A DNA stretch of 64,000 nucleotides from Paramyrothecium sp. XJ0827 (lineage: Eukaryota; Ascomycota; Sordariomycetes; Hypocreales; Stachybotryaceae). The stretch spans positions 682,001 to 746,000 of the forward strand of contig JAJFPB010000010.1 in NCBI GenBank assembly GCA_020881915.1, written 5' to 3'. A program made the translations under genes and the position numbers. Below the pieces are notes generated by a model that worked only from the letters and a program-made list of their open reading frames with translations, did no database searches and was not told the DNA's origin. Of this stretch, positions 24,495 to 35,888 are shown piece after piece (position 1 is the first letter of the stretch; each line of letters starts with the position of its first letter).

Positions 24495-24507
24495 CCGTCC
24501 GCGACGG
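24495..24507. promoter_or_regulatory. Candidate Zn(II)2Cys6 site (everted CCG-N7-CGG) in the TF/PDR shared promoter
   Basis: CCGTCCGCGACGG is a near-perfect palindrome with CCGTC and GACGG arms around a 3-nt centre, giving CCG and CGG triplets seven bases apart. It lies about 100 bp before the PDR start at 24609. Zn(II)2Cys6 dimers bind paired CGG triplets, so it is a plausible operator; binding is inferred only. Confidence 0.3.
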
Positions 24508-24608
24508 ATGAAAAGCAGAAATAAGAAAAAGGGCGCCGCCCGGCTATGACACGTGCAAGAAATCATTCTAGATTCTGGACAAGCTGCTGCTTTGAGCAAT
24601 TGTCCATC

Positions 24609-27600
24609 ATGGCGGACTGCCAAGTTTCTGAAAGCGATAGTAGCGCCACCCAAGTCGAAGTGTCGACCCAGAAGCGACTTACCGTCACGTTCGAAGACAT
24701 TGGTATCAAAGTGTCTGGGTTGGGCGAAAATTTCGGATCGACATGTCTTTCTGTTGTGATTGACATGTTTCGATTTAATCAGGGGAGGAAAGCAGAAAGA
24801 GTGGGTTTCAATCTGGTCTCTAAGACTCGACTAACATTGTTCAGCACATTTTACAAGGGGTCACTGGACAAGTTTGCCCGGGCGAGATGGTAGGTTGTGT
24901 CAGAACCAAAGCTCTTATTTTAATTTTTTTTTTATCTCGCTCTGTCCAAAGTCCTGTATCGTACGTTGATCGTGGATTGAGAATGCTGATGTGTGCTTCT
25001 TTAGCTACTTGTTCTCGGGCGACCTGGGTCCGGGTGTACATCCCTCTTGAAACTGCTTTCAAACCAGCGTGAAGAATTCCAGCAAACTCTCGGCCACATT
25101 CGATATGGCAATGTCGGTCACGAGAAGGCGGGGGAGTTCCGTCATCAAATTGTTATGAATACAGAAGGTATGCCACGCTTCATTTTTTCAGAAATAACAG
25201 TCCGATTTGTTAACGCCATGACGTGACAGATGACTTGCACTTCCCAACTCTCAAAGTCTCGGAAGCCATGACTTTCGCAACATCCACAAAAACCCCCAAG
25301 TCGAAGCCAGAACATTTGAGCAAACGGGAGTATGTGGACAAAACATCCACCAGAATCCTCGAGTCTCTCGGTATCGAGCACACAAAGGATACCATTGTCG
25401 GGAACGAGTATGTTCGAGGTGTCTCAGGAGGAGAAAGAAAGCGTGTCTCAGTGGCTGAAGTCATGAGTACCCAAGCGCCGCTACAGTGCTGGGACAACAG
25501 CACGAGAGGCCTTGACGCCTCCAATGCTCTTGATTTTGCTCGAGTTCTACGGAAGTCGGCAGACGAGCAGCAGAAGACCATAATTGCCACTTTATATCAG
25601 GCAGGCAATGGAATTTTCGACCAGTTCGACAAGGTCCTTGTTCTTGCCGAGGGCAGGGAAATATATTACGGCCCTGCATCTGAGGCGAAATCATACTTCG
25701 AAGCCATGGGCTTCAAGTGCCCACCCGGCGCCAATATTGCCGATTTCCTCACTTCAGTGACTGTTCAAACCGAACGAGAGGTTCTAGATGGCTTTGGGGG
25801 AAGCATCCCAGAGACAGCTGAAGAGTTCGAGCAGCGTTATAAGGAAAGTAATATGTACATGAGCATGAAGAGTGCCATGGCAGCGAGAACGACTGAAGCC
25901 CTGGCCGCCGAGATCGCAGACCTGCGGAACGCCGGCCTTTCAGAGAAATCCCGAAGCATCAAACCTCTCTCCCGGGCACTTAGTCCCTACGTTGTATCCT
26001 TCTTTACACAAGTCCGGATCTGTGCACTCCGGTAGGTCCATTACAGAAACTTAGAACCGGTCGACCCGTTTTAACATTCGACAGACAATTCCAAATTCTC
26101 TGGGGAGATCGTTTCTCCAATGGCCTTCAACTAGCCTCCTCCATAATTATGGCGCTTGTCACAGGAAGCTTGATGTACAACCTACCTGGAGACAGCACCT
26201 CAATCTTCCGACGACCTGGCGCCTTGTTTTATCCCATTCTTCTCTGGGGTCTCAACAAGATGGCAGAAACGGCTGCTTCGTTCATGGGCCGCAGTATTCT
26301 TACACGGCACAAGCGTTTGGCCTTCAATCGACCTGGCGCCTATGCGTTGGCATGCGTACTGACCGACATTCCGTTCGTCATTGTCATGTTCAGCTTGTTC
26401 AACCTTGTGTATTACTTCATGGTTGGTTATCAGCATGACGCTGGTAAATTCTTCACCAATTGGTTCATCTATCTTCTGACAACACTCTGCTTTACTTCGC
26501 TGTACCGAACAATCGGGGCATGGTGCAAACATTTTGGACTGGCCGCACAAATTAGTGGTTGGATCACCATGGTAATGATGGTTTATGCTGGTAAGTTCAG
26601 TCATTCTGGCCCTTTACTCCGTGTCAATCCCCATCCTGACACAACTAGGGTATCTGATCCCTGTACCAAGCATGCACCCTTGGTTCCGCTGGATCGCGTA
26701 CATCAACCCAGCCACTTATGCCTTTTCAGCTGTCATGGCCAGTGAAATGGGTAACCTCGAGATGCCTTGCGTGGAGCCTCAATACGTTCCTTTTGGCGAC
26801 TCGTACCACGACGATCGCTTTCGAAGGTGTACAGTTCTTGGATCATCTAACGGAGATGTCATTGATGATGCAGCTTACTTGAAGCTCCAGTATGATATAT
26901 CACGCTCCGAGGTGTGGAGAAATGTCGGAATCATCATTGCATTCTGGGTTTTCTTTTCCATCACGGCCGCGATCGGGTTCGAGATAAATCTAGCTTCCGG
27001 GGCAGGCTCTACGATTCTGTACGATCGCCGAAGCCAGGAAAAAGAGCTTGCTTTCAAAGATGACCCCGAGCGGACAAACAAGCAAAGCCTTCCCGAGCAG
27101 GATGATCACAGCTTGACAAAGCAGACGGTTTTCACATTTAGAGACATCAGCTACTTTGTCCACCACGAAGGTAAAGAAAAGCAGCTTTTACAGAGTGTTT
27201 CTGGATTTGTCAAGCCCGGACAGCTCGTTGCATTGATGGGATCTTCGGGCGCCGGCAAGACAACTTTGATGGACGTCTTGGCCCAAAGAAAAGACACGGG
27301 TCGCATTGAGGGCAGCATCATGGTGAATGGTCAGCCACAGGGAATCACCTTCCAGCGCACCACCGGATACTGCGAGCAAAACGACGTTCACGAACCAACT
27401 GCTACCGTGATCGAATCACTCCTCTTTTCAGCACGTCTGCGGCAGCCGTACAATGTCCCCGATGAGGACAAAGTTGTATATGTTCATCAAATAATGGAGT
27501 TGCTGGAACTGACCCCTTTGAAACATGCCATTGTGGGTCGACCTGGAGAGGGACTCTCGATTGAGCAGCGGAAGAGATTGACCCTTGCCACCGAATTGGT

Positions 27601-29149
27601 AGCAAAACCTTCACTGTTGTTTCTCGACGAACCAACCTCCGGACTCGATGGTCAGTCGGCATTTGAAATCTGCCGCTTCATGCGCAAGCTAGCCATGTCA
27701 GGCCAGACAATCATTTGCACCATACACCAGCCCTCAGCGGCTCTCTTTGAAGCCTTCGATGTGCTGCTGCTCCTCGCAAAGGGAGGCCGAACAACATACT
27801 TTGGCCCCACCGGAAAAGACTCTTCCATTGTCCTTGAATATTTTGCCAAGAACGGTGCTCCTCCGGCAAATGATGTGAACCCGGCCGAGCACATTGTTGA
27901 TGTTGTCCAAGGGCGATTCGGCTCCAATATTGACTGGCCACAGGTCTGGAGTGCATCGAAAGAAAAAGAAGAGGTTCTTCTCGAACTAGCAGAATTGGAA
28001 CAACATTCTAAGGAAGTCCCCACAAACTCATCGACGGATGACGTGCGGTATGACGCAGAAGCCAAAGATTTCGCAACCCCGATACCTTATCAAGTTCGTG
28101 TGGTCATTTACCGTCAGCTCATGGCTTTGTGGCGCAACCCAGATTACATTTGGAACAAAATTGGAATCCATGTCTCGAACGCTCTATTCAGTGGCTTCAC
28201 TTTCTGGATGATAGGAAATGGGTCATTTGACCTGCAACTACGGCTGATGTCCGTGTTCAACTTCGTTTTTGTGGCCCCGGGTGCGATCAACCAGCTTCAG
28301 CCCCTCTTCATCAGGAACAGAGACATATTTGAGACTAGGGAGAAGAAGTCGAAAGCGTACCATTGGGTTGCTTTCATCGCGGGACAAGTGGCATCTGAGA
28401 TCCCGGTCTTAATCGTCTGCGCGACGATTTATTTTTGTTGTTGGTACTTCACAGCAGGCTTTCCTGTGAAAGCCAGCATCTCGGGTCAAGTGTACCTACA
28501 AATGATTCGTGAGTTGGCGCGTTATTCCCGTGTATCGCAGTTACTGACCTGAAGACTACAGTCTATGAATTTCTCTACACCTCAATCGGTCAAGCTATCG
28601 CGGCCTATTCACCCAACGATTACTTTGCAGCTCTAGCAAATCCAGTTTTCATCGGCGCTGGGCTCATCAACTTCTGCGGCGTTGTAGTGCCGTATTCGCA
28701 AATCCAACCATTTTGGCGCTATTGGATGTACTATCTAGACCCCTTTACGTACTTGATCGGCGGTTTGCTTGAACCAGTGGTATGGGACGTCAAGGTCGAG
28801 TGTAAGCCTGATGAGCTAGCTCAAATTCCCTTACCGGGTAACGGAACAACTTGTGGCGAATACATGGCCGATTTCATTGGGATCAACAGCGGCTATGTTT
28901 CCGATCCGGCCGCAACAGAGAATTGTGCATACTGCACGTACAGCACAGGAGCAGACTATCTTAAGGACATGAACATCAATGAGAAATATTTTGGCTGGAG
29001 AGATGTAAGTTTCCAGGACCAGTCGATGCCGTGACCGAAAGCTGATATTCTTTTAGGTCGGGATCACTGCACTCTTCTGTTTGAGCTCTTATGGTCTCGT
29101 GTTCCTGATGATGAAATTACGCAGCAAAGCCACGAAGAAGGCAGGTTAA
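24609..29149 (+). CDS. PDR-type (ABC-G) multidrug ABC transporter
   Basis: Eight exons: 24609-24800, 24845-24889, 25005-25167, 25230-26031, 26085-26590, 26649-28508, 28562-29004, 29057-29149 (1,367 aa; an in-frame ATG at 24546 would add 21). The order is (NBD-TMD)2. NBD1 has the PDR-type Walker A with Cys instead of Lys (GRPGSGCTS), signature VSGGERKRVSV and degenerate Walker B CWDNSTRGLD. NBD2 has canonical GSSGAGKTT, LLFLDEPTSGLD and the degenerate signature LSIEQRKRLT. Each TMD has about six TM segments. The short N-terminus (about 80 residues before NBD1) puts it in the subgroup of filamentous-fungal PDR pumps. These export drugs, plant defence compounds or own metabolites across the plasma membrane. 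The 45-nt second exon codes HILQGVTGQVCPGEM. Confidence 0.93.
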
Positions 29150-29262
29150 TCGAAGGCAGGCTTGTAGTTTAAGTGCTGGAAACTAGCGACCGAATACGAT
29201 GTACTGATATAGTACTTTCTTGGCTATCTAAGGTTGGGTTCCACTCCTAAAAAGAAATAGAC

Positions 29263-30399
29263 TTATGTGTGGAAGGGGTTATTGATATTCTCGGCAATGG
29301 AGTCCTCCAAGGATTTCCAACCGTCTTGATTCCCCCATTTCTTCAGAAGAGCAACACAATCCTCCTGATCAGTAGTTATTGTAAGGAGGTCAGCGTGTGG
29401 GAAGTCCGGAATGAACTCTCGCTGCGGCCGAAGCTTTCGCAGTATGGGTAGCATTTTGTTCCAGTTCGAACTGTGGCCCCAAGAATGTAGACGTGCGCCC
29501 TTAACTTCTGGGTCAAGGACAGCTGCGACGTGAAGTAGTGCAACGTCCTTCACATCGACAAAATAGGCTGTGGTAAGACTTGTGTAAGCTTCAACCCGTG
29601 GTGAGGAGTTTTGAGAAATTTATGCAGGCTAGATGTAAAATGACATACCTGCTGAAACGGGAATCAGCTGGGGCACTTTTCCATAGTAGAGTAGCGTGAT
29701 CCATGCGCCAACAGACTGAGAGTGCTTTTCATGCAAAGGCTCGCCAATGATACCGGAAGGAGCAACGGCGTTGACAGTGAAGTGCGGTTTTCGTTGTTCG
29801 ACAAACTTCCAAAGCTCCTTTTCAGCTTCAGCCTTGCTTGCTGAATAGACGGTCATGGCTCGGGTTGGGTCATATGGTGGAGGAGCCCAAGCTTGCTCAA
29901 TGGCGGCATCATTCCACGTGTCTTTCCCAACGTGTGTGTCAAGACCAGGCGTAACAGGCGTGGCGGCAACGATAGAGCTCGTGAAAACAAACTCCCGGAC
30001 AAGTGGCTCTTGAATCGCTGCCTCCAAGATTGTCTTTACACCTGCAACGGTTTGCGGAATGACGTTGTTAGGGTCAGGATCGAAAGTCAGGACTGACGCC
30101 ACATGGGCAATGGCGGAAACTCCCTTAACGGCGTCGTCGAAGGCGCGATCAGCAGCAAGATCAGGCACAAGCACCAGTTCAAGCTTCTTTTCGTCAGCGT
30201 AGGATTTGAAAATACCCTCGGTAAGCCAAGAGGCGGCCTTGAGGTCTCTGACCGCGCCCCGGACATTGTAGCCACGTTCCAAGAACTGCCTGACAACCTG
30301 CGAGCCGACGAAGCCAGTGGCTCCCGTAACCAAGACCCAAGAGCCCTTGGGAATCGTTGTGCTTATTTCAGACATGGTGGTGTTGGTGTTGGTGTTCAT
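29263..30399 (-). CDS. Extended SDR, NAD(P)-dependent aldehyde/ketone reductase (GRE2-like)
   Basis: Two exons: 30399-29649 and 29567-29263 (351 aa from 30399; an ATG at 30375 gives MSEIST and may be the real start, and one at 30438 is also in frame). The dinucleotide-binding motif is VTGATGFVGSQV; the active-site dyad is YSASK (Y-x3-K) with Ser in FVFTSS. SGIIGEP and FVDVKDVA are typical of the dihydroflavonol-reductase-like/GRE2 group that reduces methylglyoxal, isovaleraldehyde and other carbonyls. The 80-nt intron has donor GTATGT and acceptor CCACAG. It is convergent with the PDR transporter (stops 113 bp apart); a shared detoxification role is possible but not shown. Confidence 0.88.
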
Positions 30400-30933
30400 T
30401 GATGATCTGATATCTACGTGGAAGGGGGATCGTAGCATCGTTTAAGTACTTTCTCAAGCATCAATTACCACGGGGAAACACGGAACTGCCGTCAGAAGCA
30501 TTAAAAATCAAGAGATCTCATAACCAAGAATACCTCAGGTAAATGTCTCTGACAAATCCAAGTCCGCAACTAGGTCGTGATGGAGGCCTACGACATACTT
30601 GCGAGCATCGCACAACTCTCACAGTGTTATTCTACTTGACTCAATTAGGAAAGAGCATTTCTTGGCAGGCTTAGATCTCGCCGTAACATTCTGCCTAACT
30701 GGATACGGAAAGTGCACGTCTTGGCATCGGTATCGGCCCTCTCGCTCTTATGTGCTCTTATATCCGGAAGTGTGAGCGCATTTTGGCCCTCTACCGTGCT
30801 AGAGCAGGTGGGGATACAGGGCCTGGCGGTATATCACAGGTCACATCTGAAACAAATGCGTCACGCACTCATTCATACGGCTCTCTTGTGAAGTCGGAGA
30901 ATAAATCTTTGGAAATCTGATGTACATGAATGA
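30400..30933. other. Intergenic, SDR promoter
   Basis: Upstream of the SDR gene and downstream of the regulator at 30934-31989. No feature recognised. Confidence 0.5.
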
Positions 30934-31989
30934 CTAGACAAGAACGGCTTTGCAGCTCTCACCGTTATGCCGCCCATCCAACATGGAGTTGTAAGCATGC
31001 TCTAGAAAGCCGTTGGCTGGTAATATAGAGGGCCCGCCGCTTAGCTCGATCATGCGCAGAACGGCCTGCATGTGCTGTTCGTAGGAAGCATGGTCTCCGA
31101 TTGCTTTCTATACTCGTTAATATAGGATGTTAGCCTGCTTCATTCGCTCGAGAAAACTCTGAATAACCAGCATGTCTCACCTCATCGAATGACAAGGCCA
31201 TTGCTTTGGCGATAGTTACGATGCCAAAGGATGGAAACTCTTTGTGAATGGACTGCCGCAGGTTTCGAAGACAGAGAAGCTTGTACTGGACGCCCAAATT
31301 CTCCCATGATCTGTCGCGGCCCTCTCCAACGGAAAGGTGTCGACATGTGCTGAGCAAAATACAAGATAAGAAGCCCACATCGGCTACTGCTAGCTGCACC
31401 CACTCTTTGAGGATCAGGTCTTGGTACCTTTCTAAGCCTTGAACAAGAGGGCAGATCCTCCCAAATAATGGAATCAGGTATGTTACATCTAAGGCTCAAG
31501 TTAGGAATTGACGAGGCGGCATGTCGGGGTTCCTCCGATTTCCTGCGGCATTTTCCCCTAAGGGCATCCTCCACCAGAACTTCTTCGTCAAATGGTGGAA
31601 AGCATAGGTAACTCACAGTGATGAATCAGGAATCTTTCCAAAGGAAGAAGTGATTCGGCCAGGATGGTGACGGCCTCCCAGTTGATCGACCCATGCGGAG
31701 CCACTGGAGCCAGTGCCGGACCCGAAACTTGCGCAACAGAAGTTTCAACATCGGCAGCGGTCTGATTAGTTGCCGATGCATATTCCTTGACATGCTTGTT
31801 TCGAAGTTCGCTTAATTCTGGTGATGGACCATTTTGTGACGCCTCATAGCGGATTGTGCGGGCCCGTCTCGCCTTGGCATGCGCCTCGCGGGCCGCATGT
31901 GATTTGGCCTTTTGACGAGATTTGGTAGAAGGTACTTCTGACGGACCGGATACCACGAAGCGAATCCGTCTCGGAGGATTAGTGGACAT
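30934..31989 (-). CDS. Fungal_trans-type regulator without zinc cluster
   Basis: Three exons: 31989-31617, 31488-31181, 31107-30934 (284 aa). The N-terminus has a basic region (SRQKAKSHAAREAHAKARRA) typical of the fungal proteins that carry only the C-terminal part of a transcription-factor domain. Then come YLIPLFGRICPLVQGLERY, AKAMALSFDEKAIGDH and MQAVLRMIELSGGPSILPAN, matching the conserved AFDE...GD...Y..HM.AV..MIELRGG block of that family. No Cys cluster is present in the N-terminal exon. Introns: GTGAGT-CCTTAG (128 nt) and GTGAGA-TATAG (73 nt). A role in transcription is inferred from the family and the basic stretch. Confidence 0.78.
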
Positions 31990-33603
31990 CTTGGTGCGAT
32001 TGTGTCAAAATCGGCCAGGGATGAATATGAGGCGGGAGGACTTCCCTTCCTAACTTGTTGGCTTGCGATTTCTCGGCACTTCCTGTGGTTAGAGTACGTA
32101 AGCTGATCATTATTAATACAAATTGAACGGTTATGCAAATATGGCAGCGCTAATTAGCATGTCAGCAAAACACGGCCTGTGAAAGTAAGCCCATTTCAGC
32201 TAGTACGCGGTAGAAAACCAGGTTACTTAGAGAAGGAAGAAGTGGGACCCCACTAGCCAGAAGGGATCACCTTCTGCAATGCTCCTAGGAGCGTTGCATA
32301 TTGTGATCCTTGGATTACTCTTCTTCATGCTCCAAAGATAGCAGATAACCTATATAGATGGGAGGTTCTGCATATTGTATCTAGACTAGAACCTACTAGC
32401 TATTAATACCATACAGTCCCCGAGCCGAGATATCCTCTGACCCAGCTTGCAAAGGCGAAGTCTTATAGACTAGTGACCAGTGATCCATTGCTTCCAGAGG
32501 GAGCCGCGTTCCCTGCGTTTATCAAGCTGCAAAACCACCTACCCTGTACTTAGGTGCAGGCCCGGTTGTCACAACTACTACCTTAACTTGGGATTCCACT
32601 AACTATAGAGCCTCTAAAGCTTTATAGTATTAAAGGACCTTGGAATATACTTGAGTTAGACTGGGACTTCATACATATAGGCTACCTATATGGTAGCATT
32701 GAAAGCTAGCTAAGTTTACATCAAGAAATATTTACATTTGCTCTCTCCCTGCTTAGTATGCAATCCATGAAACTAATCAGAGACAAGGCACCTCAAACCT
32801 GAAACAAGAAACAGAAAGACGAGGGAAATGTCACGATGCACAGCTGTCCATACTACAATTGGCCATTTTGCGCTCTCTCAAACGTGTCAGCTCGGCCCCT
32901 ATTGATCCTCTATTGCTAGCCGAAACTCGCTGGCAGGACTCATCAGCATACTGTGCGACTCTAAATATAGACCCTCAAACCAGTAACACCCCGTCGGTGC
33001 CATATAGCCCGATCACGGCCATACCGGCTGGTTTGAATGAAACCTACTTCCTCATCTGCCCGTGAATAATGGTTTCCAGGTCCGTGATGGATACAATATC
33101 ACACGGCAAAGTTGCAGCTGCCCGGTGGCTACGGGATAGCTTGCGTCGATCACATCACCGCCAGGGTCCATTGCTTGATCCATCCGACTAATAGGAGTAG
33201 ACTTGGTCGACACCATGTTTTTGACAGGCCCCCTACCCTACAGCTTGTTTGGGCAATATTTTCGCATGATTTTTCTAATTCTAGGAACTGGATGGTCTTT
33301 GCTGTGAGCGTACAGAGTCTACTCGGATTAATGTGTGAATTGATATGAACCCACATGCCATCGGTTGCTTTGATCCGCCGTTCGTTCCCTTGCGCAGCCC
33401 CAGTGCAAGTGGATCACCAGAATAATTGCACCGTTCATTATACGCAAGATGAAGCCAGGGTAGTTACAACGTGTTGACAGTCCAAGCTAGGTACAGCTCA
33501 ATTCGTATTAACACTCCAGGAGCTTTGGATACTTTGACGACCTTTCGTCAATTACGCAAGACATAATCAACCCAAAGATGACAACCTCATTCGCAACTCT
33601 CAC
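31990..33603. other. AT-rich intergenic stretch
   Basis: About 1.6 kb with many short TA-rich tracts (notably 32330-32720) and no supported gene. A 68-codon plus-strand frame at 32859-33065 has no recognisable content. The palindromic block at 32171-32415 is listed separately. The composition differs from the flanks and suits decayed repeat DNA. Confidence 0.45.
32171..32415. repeat. Possible solo LTR or repeat relic
   Basis: The stretch begins TGTGAAAG and ends CCATACA, so it has TG...CA ends, and contains strong hairpins: AGTGGG-AC-CCCACT at 32241-32254, AGAAGG-N5-CCTTCT at 32260-32276, and a 46-nt near-palindrome at 32264-32309. No matching 5-bp target duplication is visible (CGGCC against GTCCC), no primer-binding site follows, and no retroelement coding sequence is nearby. 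It could be a decayed solo LTR or another palindromic repeat. Confidence 0.25.
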
Positions 33604-34753
33604 CTATTCTCGCGTGATGGGCATCTCGACCCGCTGGGTTCCACCGACTTCCTCACGAACCATCTGCCTGCCTTCAGCCTCGGAAACCTGCCGCCCGCCG
33701 CTTCTGAGCTCCGGAAGCACCGGCTCGCTTCTGACATCCGCGCCTCCGTCCGCATTCCCACCCGCATTTCCGCCCGCAACGGGCCGGCGCTCGACCATCT
33801 GCGCCCTCGTTCTCGATGGAGACTGAGGCGGAGGCGAATACTGAGGAGGCGGAGGAGGCGTGGGCCCTGTATGCTGGGCCTGCGGCACCGCTATGAGCCC
33901 TGGCTGGTAATGCTGCACCGTCTGAGGCGGCGGCATGTTTTCGCGCTGCAGCTTGGAGCCTCTGTTTCGGTTCATGCTCCAGTGGTGGTACCATAAAAGA
34001 AGTCCCGCGCAGAGGGCAACCAGAATGATACCGCCCACCACTATGCCAGCGATGGCGCCTGCGGAGATGGAGGGCCCTCCATTTCCGGAACTAGCAGCCT
34101 CGTTTGAATCGCTAGGATTCGAGTCCTCAGATGATGAATCTCCTGGCCTCGGGTCCCCAGATGTTGTACCGCCCGGCGTAGGGTCATTGTCATCGTTACC
34201 ACTAGGAACATTAATATCGCCATTGCCGTTACCATTTCCATCGCTGTCGGTAGTTTGTATGGCCCCACCAGTGGCCGTAGACCGAGTCGAGCCTGAGCCG
34301 TCCGTGCCAGCCGCGGTAGAAGTCGTCACCAATGATGCAATTCGGCTCCTCGGCAGTCCATCGATGTTGCTCTCGCAAAGCCCAGAGCTACCATCGATGG
34401 GCAACACGCCAATGTATCCCTCCTGACAGCAAAAGTACCCGCCACCGAGAGAATAGAGCTGCCAGGATGGATCGGCGCAGGCTGGTCGGTTGTTGACGGC
34501 ACTCCCGCAATCGGCGTCTAGTAAAGTCAGTTAGGCGTGCATGAGCCGACGAAAAGCAAGCGACCTTACCACTCGGACAGCAATAAAGCTGGAGGATGTT
34601 GTCTTGACACGTTTGACCCGATGGACAGCAATTCAGGTTGGTAAATCCATACCGAGTAGTGCATCCCACTGGTGTGTGTTCCTGGCATTCAGCGCCCATA
34701 TACCCCAAGGGCCATCCGCCTCGGTAGTCCTGCCGCACCGAGAGGTGGTTCAT
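33604..34753 (-). CDS. Cys-rich single-pass membrane protein
   Basis: Two exons: 34753-34570 and 34517-33604 (365 aa). The ectodomain has paired-Cys motifs (LNCCPSGQTC, YCCPSDADC, YFCCQEGYIGVLP) of a common ascomycete surface-protein family that opens with VRQDYRGGWPLGYMG. A Ser/Thr/Asp/Gly-rich stalk follows (residues ~130-215), then one TM segment (AGAIAGIVVGGIILVALCAGL), then a Pro/Gln-rich cytosolic tail. Relatives usually start with a signal peptide just before the VRQDY motif. Here only MNHLS precedes it and the upstream frame is closed by a stop without an acceptor between, so the signal exon is missing, hidden in an unseen intron, or lost. Function unknown. Confidence 0.72.
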
Positions 34754-35619
34754 CGTGTCAAAGACGTCGTTTTAGTCAGGACAAGCCAAGGCCTGTAGAG
34801 TCTTCGATCCGCCAAGGTCCCAATGATCAATCATTGAGCAGCATGGCTGGTTGACTGTGGAGAAGAACCAGAGGAAAATCCGTGCAGCCGTAGAATTTCA
34901 GCTCTCCCACCGGGGCCTGCGCTTCATAAAATGGTAGCAGAACGCCACCAGAAGCTGCCTGTCTCAGCTGACGTTAATTTCTTGGCATGCAACCAGAAAT
35001 TCGCCCAACAACCCTGGACTGCAGCTTCAGCTGAAAGCCCTCACCAACTACAACTACACAAGCCGTCGAGTGCAACCTCCCCAACGCAAAAGTGAATTGC
35101 GGGGTCAAGGACGTCCGAATGGTTCATCTGAGGAAACCCCTGCCATGCTCTCTCCAAGATGAAGGGCACAGGGTCGGATTCAGCCTTGTTGCTTGGCAGG
35201 CTTGTCATCTCGGTTATGTGGTGTTGACAAGCCACAAACACCTTAATCCGGCATGGTTAGCAGACGGCAGGACGGCAAATCAGGAGTCGCCAACCCCTGC
35301 TTCCACATATTGTACGATTGGCTGGGTTCCCGTGGTTGGTGACATTTTACGTATCCTGATAAGCCGCAGGTCGAGAGAGGACGGAGGGACAAGAGAAAAC
35401 AAACACGCACATGCACACAGAAATCATCAGCAAAAATGAAATGAGAAGAGTAAAATGATGAACTCGGGCTCTTGAAAGAATTCCACTGAAAGCTATTCGA
35501 TTATAATTCCCACCGTAATATCAACTGGGATTAACTGGGATCCTAAGTTGTAATGACGATTCTCTCCCGGCAACTAGTACCTTTTGTAAATGGTCCTCAC
35601 TACTGCTCGAATCAATAGA

Positions 35620-35624
<5 letters not shown>
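34754..35624. other. Intergenic, no supported gene
   Basis: Upstream of the Cys-rich membrane-protein gene; a plus-strand frame at 35092-35439 has no family resemblance. Confidence 0.5.

Positions 35625-35664
<40 letters not shown>
35625..35664. repeat. (AC)20 microsatellite
   Basis: Twenty uninterrupted AC units, about 225 bp beyond the 3' end of the SUR7-like gene. Likely polymorphic in length. Confidence 0.95.
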
Positions 35665-35665
<1 letters not shown>

Positions 35666-35888
35666 AATGCTACATAGCGCCATGAAAAAGGACATTGCAA
35701 CTTTGTGTAGAGGTCGGCATCTCAATTTGGAATCTCTGCATACCAGGAAGAGCTTCGTTTTGCAAGGTTCCCTTTGAATAAGATTACTACTTAACTTGAA
35801 TATAAAGCAAAAGTCCAAGACCCAAATGCCGCTGATATCTTGAGATTTAGTTTAACACATAGATTGAAATATGCTCTCTCAAAACAGG

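Noticed and set aside
20000..32000. Secondary-metabolite gene cluster
   Set aside because: Regulators, a pump and a reductase are present but no PKS, NRPS, terpene synthase or other core enzyme is found in the window.
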